From DASVWZ01 sp963715675 (GTDB lineage: Bacteria > Acidobacteriota > Terriglobia > Terriglobales > Acidobacteriaceae), in the NCBI GenBank assembly GCA_963715675.1, contig OY970265.1, positions 2,976,001 to 3,040,000 of the forward strand: DNA of 64,000 bases, given 5' to 3'. Every line of letters starts with the position of its first letter. Position 1 is the first letter of the stretch. The notes under the pieces were generated by a model. It was not told where the DNA came from and did not search any database. It saw only the letters and a program-made list of their open reading frames with translations. Positions 42,437 to 50,864 of this stretch are shown piece after piece. The translations under genes and the position numbers were made by a program.

Positions 42437-42937
42437 CTATTCTCGGCCCCGGCTACCCCACTCCCACATGCCGAACATGATTTTCTGCGGCACCGGATGA
42501 CCCACCTGCCGCGCCAGCATGCAGACCTGGCCTCGATGGTGAGCATCGTGGGCGATCAGGTATCCGAGAAATCCCGCTACATCCGGCTTAAAACCTTTGA
42601 TTCGGCCATCGCTCTCCAGCGAGGCTCTCAAGACTGCGCTGAGCGCTCTACGGCTCTGCTCCAGCGCCTTTGATGCTTGCGGCACGGTGACGGTGTGACG
42701 ATCCAGTTGTTCCGGAATCACGCTGCCCTTAGCTGCGGCTTTCAACCACATCACGCGCACGTTGTGCATGTGCGCTACGATCGCGGCGATCTCGCGTCCT
42801 TTGCCCTCGGGCGGCTCAGCCCGCCACGCCTCGGCGGGAAGACCGGCGAGCAGGTATTGATTGATGCGCTCGTTGGTGTCGAAGGATTGAAGCAGACCTT
42901 CCGCCACGGAAAATGGTTTCGTCTCGACTTTGGGCAC
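42437..42937 (-). CDS. DinB-fold protein
   Basis: The 166-residue product forms a four-helix DinB/YfiT-type bundle. Candidate metal-binding His residues occur in VAHMHNVRVMWL and AHDAHHRGQVCM. The GTG at 42937 has GAGGAGG 6 nt upstream. The family includes thiol-dependent transferases and stress proteins. No specific substrate can be named. Confidence 0.85.
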   Translation of the reverse strand: MPKVETKPFSVAEGLLQSFDTNERINQYLLAGLPAEAWRAEPPEGKGREIAAIVAHMHNVRVMWLKAAAKGSVIPEQLDRHTVTVPQASKALEQSRRALSAVLRASLESDGRIKGFKPDVAGFLGYLIAHDAHHRGQVCMLARQVGHPVPQKIMFGMWEWGSRGRE

Positions 42938-43134
42938 AGCACGCCTCCTCTTTGCAGGGCACTAGCATAGCGCAGATCGCACGGTTACGAACCGTGCCGT
43001 TTGGACAGAAGGTCGTGCCGCATCCGCGCGTAGTTGCAAATCTCACCCGTTGCTACTAATCTACGGGCCATAAGCTTGGGGTGGTTTCTAAAATTCATAA
43101 CTTCTGCATTCTTCTATTGAGGAGGACTCTCCGT

Positions 43135-44787
43135 ATGTTTAGCCGGATCTCTGTTCTGCTCGCATTGTTGTTCTGCGTACCCGCCATTGCGCAAGACCAC
43201 TCCGCTCACGCACATGCCCAGACCAAACCTGCGACCATGATGTCTGGACTGGGAAATCTCCATCACCGGGTTTCCGCCCACAATCCCGAAGCTCAGGAGT
43301 TCTTCGATCAGGGGCTGCGGCTGATTTACGCGTTCAATCATGACGAAGCGGCCCGTTCGTTCCAGCGCGCTGCCGAACTCGATCCGAAACTGGCGATTGC
43401 CTACTGGGGAATCGCCGAAGCCGTCGGGCCAAACTACAACGATCCGGCCAGCGACGATCGCTTCAAACAAGCCCATGAGGCAATCCAGAAAGCCGTCGAT
43501 TTGTCGGCGAATGCCTCACCGAGCGAACAGGCTTACATCGCCGCCATGGCAAAGCGGTTCCCCGCGGACCCTGCCGCGGATCGTAGAAAAGCGGCGGAGG
43601 ACTATCGCGATGCGATGCGCGAAGTCACGAAGAAATTTCCCGATGACGTTGATGCCGCCACCCTGTTCGCTGAAGCCGGCATGAACCTCCATCCTTGGGG
43701 TTTGTGGCATCAGGATGGGACGCCGGAAGCCGGCACAGAGGAGATTGTGGCCACCCTGGAGTCGGTGATCCGCCGCGACCCGGACCACTTGGGTGCGCTT
43801 CACTACTACATTCACGCGGTGGAAACCTCGGCAACTCCGGAGCGGGCGCTGCCTGCGGCGAACAAACTGGCCGCGCTCGCCCCCGCCGCCGGTCACATCG
43901 TACACATGCCGGCGCACGTCTACATCCGCACCGGCGATTACGCTGCCGCAGTTAAAACGAACGAAGAGGCTGCGGAGGTTGACCGAGCCTACATCAAGGC
44001 CAGTGGTACCCAGGGTATCTACTCCATGATGTATTACAGCCACAACTTGCATTTCATTGCGATGTGCTCGGCCATGAACGGCAACTATCCCGAGGCCAGG
44101 AAAAACGCCGAGTTGCTGGCCGCCCACGTGGCACCTTCGGTCAAAGACATGCCTCCGCTCGAGGGGTTCATGACTATCCCCATGGCAGTGGATCTCCGCT
44201 TCCATCGCTGGGCAGACATCCTGAAAATGTCGCAACCCGACCCAGCCATGAAGATAACGGCCGTGTTCTGGCACTTTGCACGGGGGATGGCTCTGGCGGG
44301 AACCGGCAAGGTGGCTGATGCCGAGGGAGAATACAAATTTGTGTCGGCCGCTGAGGCCGCCACCCCGCCCGACGCGGTGTTCAACATGCCAATCTACAAC
44401 AAGACGAAAGATATCCTGAGAATCGCCGAGGACGTTCTGGGGGCAAAGATTGCGCTGGCCAAGAAGGACAGCCCAGCGGCGATCGCCATGCTGCGGAACG
44501 CCGTCGCGATACAGGATACGCTGAAATATGGCGAGCCGCCCGACTGGTTTTTCCCGGTGCGGGAATCGCTGGGTGCTGCTCTGCTAATGAGCGGCAACGC
44601 CGCCGAGGCTGAAAAGGTATTCCGCGATGACCTCGAACGGAACCCGCGAAACCCACGGTCCCTGTTCGGGCTGCAGCAGGCGCTGAAAGCTCAAGACCAA
44701 ACTTACGATGCCGGTTTTGTCGAGGATCAATTCAAGGCTTCCTGGAAGGGCGGGCTGAACGACCTGAAACTGGAAGACCTGGTCTAG
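43135..44787 (+). CDS. Secreted TPR-containing protein
   Basis: From the ATG at 43135 (GGAGGA upstream) the product has 550 residues with a signal peptide (ISVLLALLFCVPAIAQ) and a His-rich stretch just after it (DHSAHAHAQ). TPR-like units cover residues 60-150 and 380-540. The middle carries conserved HYYIHAVE and HMPAHVYIRTGDY motifs, whose His residues might bind a metal. The combination recurs in acidobacterial exported TPR proteins of unknown role. A GC-rich hairpin follows the stop. Confidence 0.8.
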   Translation: MFSRISVLLALLFCVPAIAQDHSAHAHAQTKPATMMSGLGNLHHRVSAHNPEAQEFFDQGLRLIYAFNHDEAARSFQRAAELDPKLAIAYWGIAEAVGPNYNDPASDDRFKQAHEAIQKAVDLSANASPSEQAYIAAMAKRFPADPAADRRKAAEDYRDAMREVTKKFPDDVDAATLFAEAGMNLHPWGLWHQDGTPEAGTEEIVATLESVIRRDPDHLGALHYYIHAVETSATPERALPAANKLAALAPAAGHIVHMPAHVYIRTGDYAAAVKTNEEAAEVDRAYIKASGTQGIYSMMYYSHNLHFIAMCSAMNGNYPEARKNAELLAAHVAPSVKDMPPLEGFMTIPMAVDLRFHRWADILKMSQPDPAMKITAVFWHFARGMALAGTGKVADAEGEYKFVSAAEAATPPDAVFNMPIYNKTKDILRIAEDVLGAKIALAKKDSPAAIAMLRNAVAIQDTLKYGEPPDWFFPVRESLGAALLMSGNAAEAEKVFRDDLERNPRNPRSLFGLQQALKAQDQTYDAGFVEDQFKASWKGGLNDLKLEDLV

Positions 44788-44805
44788 CGCTTCCTACACC
44801 TTGAT

Positions 44806-44828
44806 CGGGCCGGTGCATAGCCGGCCCG
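44806..44828 (+). terminator. GC-rich hairpin after the TPR gene
   Basis: CGGGCCGG (44806-44813) pairs with CCGGCCCG (44821-44828) around TGCATAG. It is 19 nt past the stop of the TPR gene and upstream of ligA. Only a weak pyrimidine run follows (ACCTTCTT). Confidence 0.5.
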
Positions 44829-44881
44829 GACCTTCTTAAGGCGGTTTCCAACTCCTCCGGCAACCAGAACTTCTCCACCAC

Positions 44882-44887
44882 TATAAT
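44882..44887 (+). promoter_or_regulatory. TATAAT hexamer 7 nt before ligA
   Basis: A perfect -10 hexamer sits seven bases before the ligA start codon, predicting a leaderless transcript. There is no Shine-Dalgarno sequence between them. Confidence 0.45.
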
Positions 44888-44894
44888 CTTCCCG

Positions 44895-46922
44895 ATGGCT
44901 GCTACGGCAAAGGGTATCGAGAAAAAGGTCGAGGCGCTGCGCGACCAGATTCGCCACCACGAATATCGCTATTACGTCCTTGACGACCCCGAAATTTCCG
45001 ATGCTCAGTTCGACCAGTTCATGATCGACCTGAAGCGGCTCGAAAGCGAACATCCTGAACTCATCACGGCAGACTCGCCCACCCAGCGAGTCGGCGGCAA
45101 ACCCCGCGAAGGCTTTGTCAAGGCGCCGCACTCCTCGCCCATGCTGTCGCTCGACAACACCTATAACGTTGACGAACTGCGCGACTGGGAGCGGCGCGTC
45201 CATGAGTTGAGCGGGCGGGAGGACATTGAATATGTCTGCGAACTCAAGCTGGACGGAATGTCCCTCGCCCTGCACTACCAAGATGGCCGGCTGGTGCGCG
45301 GCATCACCCGCGGTGATGGAACCACCGGCGAAGATGTGACGCTGAATGTCCGCACTGTTCGTTCCATTCCGCTTTCAGTTCCGAAAGAAAAACTGAAGCA
45401 AGCCGGTATACCGCCGAATTTCGAAGTGCGCGGCGAGATGCTGATGCCGCTGGCATCCTTCCGCCGGATGAACGAAGAGCGCGAGCGAAAAGGGCTGTCC
45501 ACGTTTGCCAATCCGCGCAATGCGACGGCAGGGACGGTGCGGCAGCTCGAGCCCAGCATCACCGCACAGCGCAAACTCGACTATTTCGCCTATATGTTGC
45601 TCAATGGCGGACGCACATATTTTGACCGGCACTGGGAAACGCTGGACGCGCTCAGCACCGCCGGGTTCAAGGTGAATCCGACACGCAAGCTCGCCAGGAA
45701 TTTCACCGAGGTCTGGAGCTTCATCGAGCACGAAGAACCACGGCGAGAGAAGCTGCCCTACGAAATCGACGGGATCGTGGTCAAGGTCGACCGCACCGCA
45801 TTACAGCAGGAACTCGGCTACACCGGTAAGGCTCCGCGCTGGGCGATTGCCTACAAATACGCAGCGCGCGGAGGCATCACAAAGATCGATGACATTCTGG
45901 TCCAGGTCGGCCGCACCGGAAAACTGACGCCCGTCGCGGCCTTGCGGCCGGTGCCCATCGGAGGCACCACCGTCAGCCGCGCCACGCTGCACAACCTGGA
46001 CGAAATTGAGCGGCTCGGCGTGAAGATTGACGATTGGGTCGAGGTGGAGCGCGGCGGCGATGTGATTCCCAAGGTCACGCGCGTCGTCGAGGACAAGGAT
46101 CACCCGCGTGGACACAAAGCGTTCCACATGCCCGAGAGGTGTCCCGTCTGCGGTACTCACGTGGTGCGCAGCGAAGGAGAGGTGGACTACCGCTGCGTGA
46201 ACGCCAACTGCCCGGCCAAGCTGCGCGAAACCATCCTGCATTTCGCCTCACGCGGGGTGATGAACATCGACGGAATGGGCGACGCGCTGGTGAATCAACT
46301 GACCGACCGCGGTCTGGTAAAGAATGTGGCCGACATTTACAGCCTTAAGAAAGATGACTTGCTCTCGCTGGAGCGCATGGGCGACAAGTCTGCAGAAAAT
46401 GTCCTGAAGGAGATCGAGGCATCAAAAAAGCTGCCGCTGGAGCGAGTGATATACGGCTTGGGAATTCGGTTCGTCGGCGAGCGCACGGCGCAATTCCTGG
46501 CTGAACACTTCGGGGCGATGGATGCATTGATGAACGCCACCGTAGAAGAACTTCAGCAGGTCAACGAGGTGGGTCCGCGCATCGCCGAGAGCATCGCCGA
46601 GTTTCTCCAGGAGCCCGCGAATCGCAAGCTGGTGGAGAGGCTGGGGAAAGCTGGCCTGACTTTCACCGGGAAAAAGAAGGAACGAGGCACGAAACTTGCC
46701 GGAAAAACCTTCGTGCTCACCGGAACACTGGCCCGCCACACCCGCGATGAAGCCAAGAAAATGATCGAAGACGCCGGAGGACGGGTCTCGGGATCCGTGA
46801 GCAAGAAAACCGACTATGTAGTCGCTGGCAGCGATGCGGGATCAAAGCTGGACAAAGCCAGGGAACTCGGGGTAAGCGTGATCACCGAGGAAGACATGGA
46901 GAGATGGCTCAAGCCGGAATGA
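44895..46922 (+). CDS. ligA: NAD-dependent DNA ligase
   Basis: This full-length LigA of 675 residues contains domain Ia (residues 5-65, HHEYRYYVLDDPEISDAQFD) and the adenylation domain with the AMP-accepting Lys118 in the KLDG motif. An OB domain, a four-Cys zinc finger (CPVCGTHVV with CVNANCPAKL), a helix-hairpin-helix region and a C-terminal BRCT domain (about 595-675, GKTFVLTGTLARHTRDEAKK) follow. It seals nicks in replication and repair using NAD. The start is fixed by the family N-terminus and by the TATAAT just upstream. Confidence 0.97.
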   Translation: MAATAKGIEKKVEALRDQIRHHEYRYYVLDDPEISDAQFDQFMIDLKRLESEHPELITADSPTQRVGGKPREGFVKAPHSSPMLSLDNTYNVDELRDWERRVHELSGREDIEYVCELKLDGMSLALHYQDGRLVRGITRGDGTTGEDVTLNVRTVRSIPLSVPKEKLKQAGIPPNFEVRGEMLMPLASFRRMNEERERKGLSTFANPRNATAGTVRQLEPSITAQRKLDYFAYMLLNGGRTYFDRHWETLDALSTAGFKVNPTRKLARNFTEVWSFIEHEEPRREKLPYEIDGIVVKVDRTALQQELGYTGKAPRWAIAYKYAARGGITKIDDILVQVGRTGKLTPVAALRPVPIGGTTVSRATLHNLDEIERLGVKIDDWVEVERGGDVIPKVTRVVEDKDHPRGHKAFHMPERCPVCGTHVVRSEGEVDYRCVNANCPAKLRETILHFASRGVMNIDGMGDALVNQLTDRGLVKNVADIYSLKKDDLLSLERMGDKSAENVLKEIEASKKLPLERVIYGLGIRFVGERTAQFLAEHFGAMDALMNATVEELQQVNEVGPRIAESIAEFLQEPANRKLVERLGKAGLTFTGKKKERGTKLAGKTFVLTGTLARHTRDEAKKMIEDAGGRVSGSVSKKTDYVVAGSDAGSKLDKARELGVSVITEEDMERWLKPE

Positions 46923-47025
46923 TGGGTGTCCCACTTATGTGCGCAGTCCGGTTCCCAGGAGACTCATCGGAACGCAGCCTTTGTTTGCTCCGGAAAAGCA
47001 CGGTGATGGGCATCAGTAAACCATA

Positions 47026-47053
47026 GCGAGAGCGAACCACGCAAGGCTCTCGC
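47026..47053. terminator. Hairpin at the ligA convergent junction
   Basis: GCGAGAGC (47026-47033) pairs perfectly with GCTCTCGC (47046-47053), loop 12 nt. It lies between ligA and the convergent frameshifted gene and could stop transcription from either side. Confidence 0.5.
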
Positions 47054-47061
47054 GAATCCTG

Positions 47062-47824
47062 TTACCTCGTTTCCTTGCCGGTCAGCGCAATTGAGAGTTC
47101 GGAGAAACCGTTCGTGCCGAAGCCTTGGCTGTTGCAGGTGACGTAGTTGGCTCCGAAAGCGGCGCCATTCCAGTAGCAATCGTTGAGATCGTTCCTCCAC
47201 CCATAGTGGTTCTTTGGCTTCCGGTCTTCGACATTGGCCACAAGGCCATAGCCGGTATTGGACGTCGGAAGGAGGCTGACGTAGTAGACCCTGCCCTTCT
47301 TGAGTTTGCAGGACTTTGCCAGTTTCTTCACCGTTATCGCGTAATCCGGGAACTGGTTGTTGTATTGGTAGTAGGTGACTGTGGCGTTACCGCTAGTACT
47401 ACAGATGGTCTTGCCAGCCTGTCCAGGCTTGATGCCGACCTGAACTGCGAACGGAGTCGGATTTATGGGGTTTAGGAGGTAGATGAACTCAACAAACGTG
47501 GCGCCGGTCACAATCACATCGTGATCCGGTTTCACTCCCACCCATGCCTGTCCGACCAGTTGCCCCCCATCGTAGTTACTGTTGAACAAACTGTTGGCAT
47601 TCGAGTCGGTCCTCGAAATCACCAGCGTAGTACAGGCAGGTCTTAGGCGGACAGAAGGGCAGATTGCCTGAAGTTCTTGCCATCGTCGGCTGTGCGTCGG
47701 GGTGGGTAGAGACGGCCGGAGCGTTCTCCCGCATGGTGACAGGGGGCAGAACTTTGCTGTCCTGCGCCGCCGCCAAGAGAACGAGCGTTGCGATCAGCAC
47801 GAGTGTGAAGAATGTCTTTCTCAT
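47062..47824 (-). pseudogene. Secreted protein, frameshifted
   Basis: The first frame (ATG 47824) encodes a signal peptide (FFTLVLIATLVLLAAAQ) and reaches LPFCPPKTCLYYAGDFED before going out of phase. The second frame resumes with DSNANSLFNSNYDGGQ and runs to 47062 (ALTGKETR end). Removing one of the two G bases at 47608-47609 (plus strand) joins them as GDFED-DSNANSLF, a protein of about 250 residues. The body is beta-rich with paired Cys residues (ICSTSGNATVTYYQYN, DLNDCYWNG, YVTCNSQGFGTNG). It resembles exported acidobacterial proteins of unknown function. It is a genuine lesion or a sequencing indel. Confidence 0.7.
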
Positions 47825-48044
47825 GGGAGTCCCCCTGAAAGCCTTCGGCTAAAATTCCTCCCGCCGAACGCCACCATTTTAAACCCGGCGGTCAAGGAGA
47901 TTCCGCGATAAGCGTGCGGAAGATCAGTCAACTTCCGCTATCAGGCGATTGCGTTCAGACCCGTCAATGAGCGCGACCGCGATTTTTCGACAACTTCGCC
48001 GACACAAGAATCTCCTCTCCGGCCGAAGACTCGCACCAGGAGCG

Positions 48045-49496
48045 TTAGTAATCGATGCCCCGCCAGTAGTTCGGCGTGTCGACAATCTCGAAGCGATTCG
48101 GATCGGTCTTGACCAGCGCGTCGGCGGTGGAGTTCCATACCGTGCCGTGACCGATGGTGCCATTGTTATACATGTTGTTGTCCTGGACGACAGTCTGGTC
48201 AAGCAGATAGTTGCTGAACCCCTGAGCGTTGCGGGCGTTGCTGTCTTGTTGGGCCCAATAGCCGGCGTGCTGGGCGTCATTTGCCGCTTCGGTGGCCTGC
48301 ATGCGGGCAGTGGCTTGCTGGCCGATCTGGTGAATGCGGTCCACTTGCATCTGGTTCTGCTTGATCAACGCCTGAGTGTTGTCGTTCGATTGCTGAATTG
48401 CTGCCGCCGTCTGCTGGCCGACGACCTGCTGGTTAACCTTCCAACTGCCCACGACGGCCTGAACCGTGCTGCGTTCCTGCTCGTCGGGAAATATGCTGTG
48501 GGAAAGCGTAACCAGGTACATGCCGTTGTATTTGGAAGGATCGAAGGCGCACATGTAATCGCTGAAAATCTGCATCCCTTTTCCGTCGGGATCCAGGTGC
48601 CCATTGGCGATCACGCAGTGGTTGCCCTGCAGGGCTTGCATCGGCTTGATCTCGTCCACTTGCAGCTTCGCCGGAGGCTTGCCGTTAGCGCGCCGCCAAG
48701 CCTGAAAGAGATCCGGAAAAGACTTCACCATGTCTCCGCGGAACGGATAAACGATCGTACCCTGCATCACCGGCATGCCGCTTCGCCGCATCTGCATCTG
48801 CTGCGGATGGGTCGGGTCGATCGCAGTGCGCGTCATGCTGAGGGCGATCTGTTCGCCGCGCGGGCCGGTCATCACCATGGTTCCATGGCCGCTGCGCTGA
48901 TCGAATGTCCATCCCTCCGGAACGCCGATGGTAGCCGAGTTGTCGGAAGCGGACACAGTATGCAAGGTGGGAACCGGCCCTGAGTTTTTCGCCGCAGCGG
49001 AGGCGGACGCGGGTGCGGGTGAACTTTGGCTCGCCGGGCTACTGGCTGCGGCCGCACCCCCCGGATGCCACGCGCCGAAGAGTTCCTTCAACATGGGATT
49101 CACGTTCGTGCCGAATCGCGACGCCTCATCCGACACCAGAGCCGCTTCCACCTGCTGCGACCCGTTCATGGCAGCCACGACCAGCCCCGCAACCTTGACG
49201 TTGCCTGCTGAGTGGTTCACCACGGTGAAAAACACTCCCACCGTATCCGTATCGCGAAACTTGAAGACCCGGCCGATTTGCGGCCGTTCTTTGCAGTTGG
49301 CATGCACCGCCCGCAACACCGACGCCATCCCCGCTGCCTGGGTGGTGGCCCCGTCCACCACGCCATACATGATTTTGCCGCCCTCGGGCGAGTTGACCGT
49401 TTTCAGGGGTGTCTGTGCCGGTGCCGAGTAAGCACAGACCATCAGCAAGCTCAACAGCAATCCTGCAAGTCTTCCAAAATTCCTTCGCATTCCCAT
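48045..49496 (-). CDS. Secreted hypothetical protein with Gln-rich C-terminal helix
   Basis: From the ATG at 49496 (AGGAGG 7 nt upstream) the product has 483 residues with a signal peptide (LAGLLLSLLMVCAYSAPAQ). The N-terminal domain (about 20-140) includes GGKIMYGVVDGATTQAAGM. A Ser/Ala/Pro linker (145-180) leads to a central beta domain (PEGWTFDQRSGHGTMVMTGP) and then a helical Gln/Asn/Ala-rich stretch (355-440) that may form a coiled coil. The end is Asn/Tyr rich. I do not recognise a named family. A dual-domain adhesin or lipoprotein-like role is only a guess. Confidence 0.7.
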   Translation of the reverse strand: MGMRRNFGRLAGLLLSLLMVCAYSAPAQTPLKTVNSPEGGKIMYGVVDGATTQAAGMASVLRAVHANCKERPQIGRVFKFRDTDTVGVFFTVVNHSAGNVKVAGLVVAAMNGSQQVEAALVSDEASRFGTNVNPMLKELFGAWHPGGAAAASSPASQSSPAPASASAAAKNSGPVPTLHTVSASDNSATIGVPEGWTFDQRSGHGTMVMTGPRGEQIALSMTRTAIDPTHPQQMQMRRSGMPVMQGTIVYPFRGDMVKSFPDLFQAWRRANGKPPAKLQVDEIKPMQALQGNHCVIANGHLDPDGKGMQIFSDYMCAFDPSKYNGMYLVTLSHSIFPDEQERSTVQAVVGSWKVNQQVVGQQTAAAIQQSNDNTQALIKQNQMQVDRIHQIGQQATARMQATEAANDAQHAGYWAQQDSNARNAQGFSNYLLDQTVVQDNNMYNNGTIGHGTVWNSTADALVKTDPNRFEIVDTPNYWRGIDY

Positions 49497-50055
49497 TAGA
49501 ACAACCTCCTTTTCTACAGTTGCCCGCACTGCGCGTGTGGAAAAGGGTGGAAACGAAGTGTTCTCTTCTCACCGGCGCGCACAGGACATCCTGGGAGAAA
49601 CGAGGAAGTATACTCCCGAATGCCCGGGCGGGTCGGTGATCTGGCGACGGTGGTCATCGCGCTGACGTCTATTGCCAGGCAGTCGCGTTTCCACCCCGGA
49701 TAATGGGAGTCGTGGCCACTTCTCGACACCCCGGGAGCCCTGGCAAAACGCTGGGTCCACGATGGATTGTCTGAGTGAGCGGGGTGGTACCCAGGAATCT
49801 ACCGCGACGAGGAACATACTAGTTCAGACCAGAAGGCGGCTGGTTGACGAAGTCATGTTCGCCAATCTTGACAGAACAATACAATCTTTTTACATCTTTC
49901 TGACAATTGTGCTGACCGGAACACGTAGTCTCATCGTGTTACAAACGGCCATGGGCGACCTCGGGAGCGTCGCGCCCAACACTGGACCGCGATCTGGTTG
50001 CCTGTGCGCCGAGGTGATGGTCTTGGGCGCGGGTTCCTGCCCTTCGAATCCGCGC
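49497..50055. other. Intergenic region with AT-rich promoter-like island
   Basis: These 559 nt hold no supported gene. Positions 49860-49920 are AT-rich, with TTGACA at 49869-49874 on the plus strand and a TTGTCA on the minus strand about 40 nt away. Promoters in either direction are possible. No terminator-like hairpin was seen and no small RNA could be recognised. Confidence 0.4.
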
Positions 50056-50550
50056 TCAGGATGTTGCCATCGACTCCAATTCCGCCTTGATGCGCCGGTA
50101 AGTGATCTCCAGAGTTTCCGGCAGGATCCTGGTTTCTCCGACCACGGTCATGAAATTCCCGTCCGCCACCCAGCGCGGCAACACATGCATGTGAACATGT
50201 CCTGCCAGACCCGCACCGGCAGCTTTGCCGATGTTCATCCCCAGGTTCACACCATCGGGTGAGTACAGATGCCGCAGCACCCGTTCCATCTTCTGCACCA
50301 GACCGATCATTTCGTGGGCGGCTTCTGGTGGCAGCTTTTGGAGTTCATCCAGATGCTGGAAGGGTACGACCATGACGTGCCCCGGGTTGTAGGGATAAGT
50401 GTTGAGGATGACGAAACAATGCTGGGCGCGGTGCACAATGTGTGTTCGCGTATCGTCCCCCAGTTTGGGCAGGTCGCAGAAGATGCATCCGGAGGCCTTG
50501 TCGGCGGTGCTGACATAGGCGTATCGCCAGGGAGTCCATAAATAGTCCAT
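50056..50550 (-). CDS. HIT-family nucleotide-binding protein
   Basis: From the ATG at 50550 (MDYLWTPWRYAYV) the product has 164 residues. The histidine triad HVHMHVLPRW near the C-terminus and CIFCDLP near the N-terminus mark the AP4A-hydrolase-like HIT group. Such proteins hydrolyse nucleotide phosphoramidates or diadenosine tetraphosphate. The frame is open far upstream to 50853 but would run across the rpsA promoter region, so that reading is rejected. It is divergent from rpsA. Confidence 0.92.
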   Translation of the reverse strand: MDYLWTPWRYAYVSTADKASGCIFCDLPKLGDDTRTHIVHRAQHCFVILNTYPYNPGHVMVVPFQHLDELQKLPPEAAHEMIGLVQKMERVLRHLYSPDGVNLGMNIGKAAGAGLAGHVHMHVLPRWVADGNFMTVVGETRILPETLEITYRRIKAELESMATS

Positions 50551-50864
50551 GGTAGGGAGCGTAGCAGATGCCGGCAAGTTTTCGAAACTTCCGAGAGCTT
50601 TGGGGGCGTGGAGGCTCGGGGAGAAGACCACTATCCATCGGCAACTGACCCCAATCTTGGCAGGAAGCTGGCTTTTGCCGTTTGACACTGTTTGCAGGCG
50701 GTTGCTATAGTCAAAGGGTTCCCTGAGGACGCGGGTTTGCTGTAAAACGTCCGACCGCTGGAAATGTATAGGCCCGTTCGCCAGAGCGAGCTCAACAGAA
50801 ACGAAGGACTCACGCCAGCTGTCCGCTAAGTGACCCCGCTTCATCGAGCGCACCAGAGAGGCCC
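50551..50864 (+). other. rpsA leader and divergent promoter region
   Basis: These 314 nt separate the HIT gene and rpsA. They hold the rpsA promoter (50682-50711) and an expected 5' untranslated leader of about 145 nt, long enough for the leader-based autoregulation known for S1 mRNA in some bacteria. I did not identify a specific structure. Confidence 0.45.
50682..50711 (+). promoter_or_regulatory. Sigma-70 promoter for rpsA
   Basis: TTGACA at 50682-50687 and TATAGT at 50706-50711 are separated by 18 nt. The -35 is perfect and the -10 differs at one position. It lies about 150 nt before the rpsA ATG. This is the strongest promoter match in the window. Confidence 0.7.

Noticed and set aside
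50551..50853. N-terminal extension of the HIT protein to residue 265
   Set aside because: The extension would cover the rpsA promoter region and has no homology-like features. HIT proteins of this group begin close to MDYLWTPWR.
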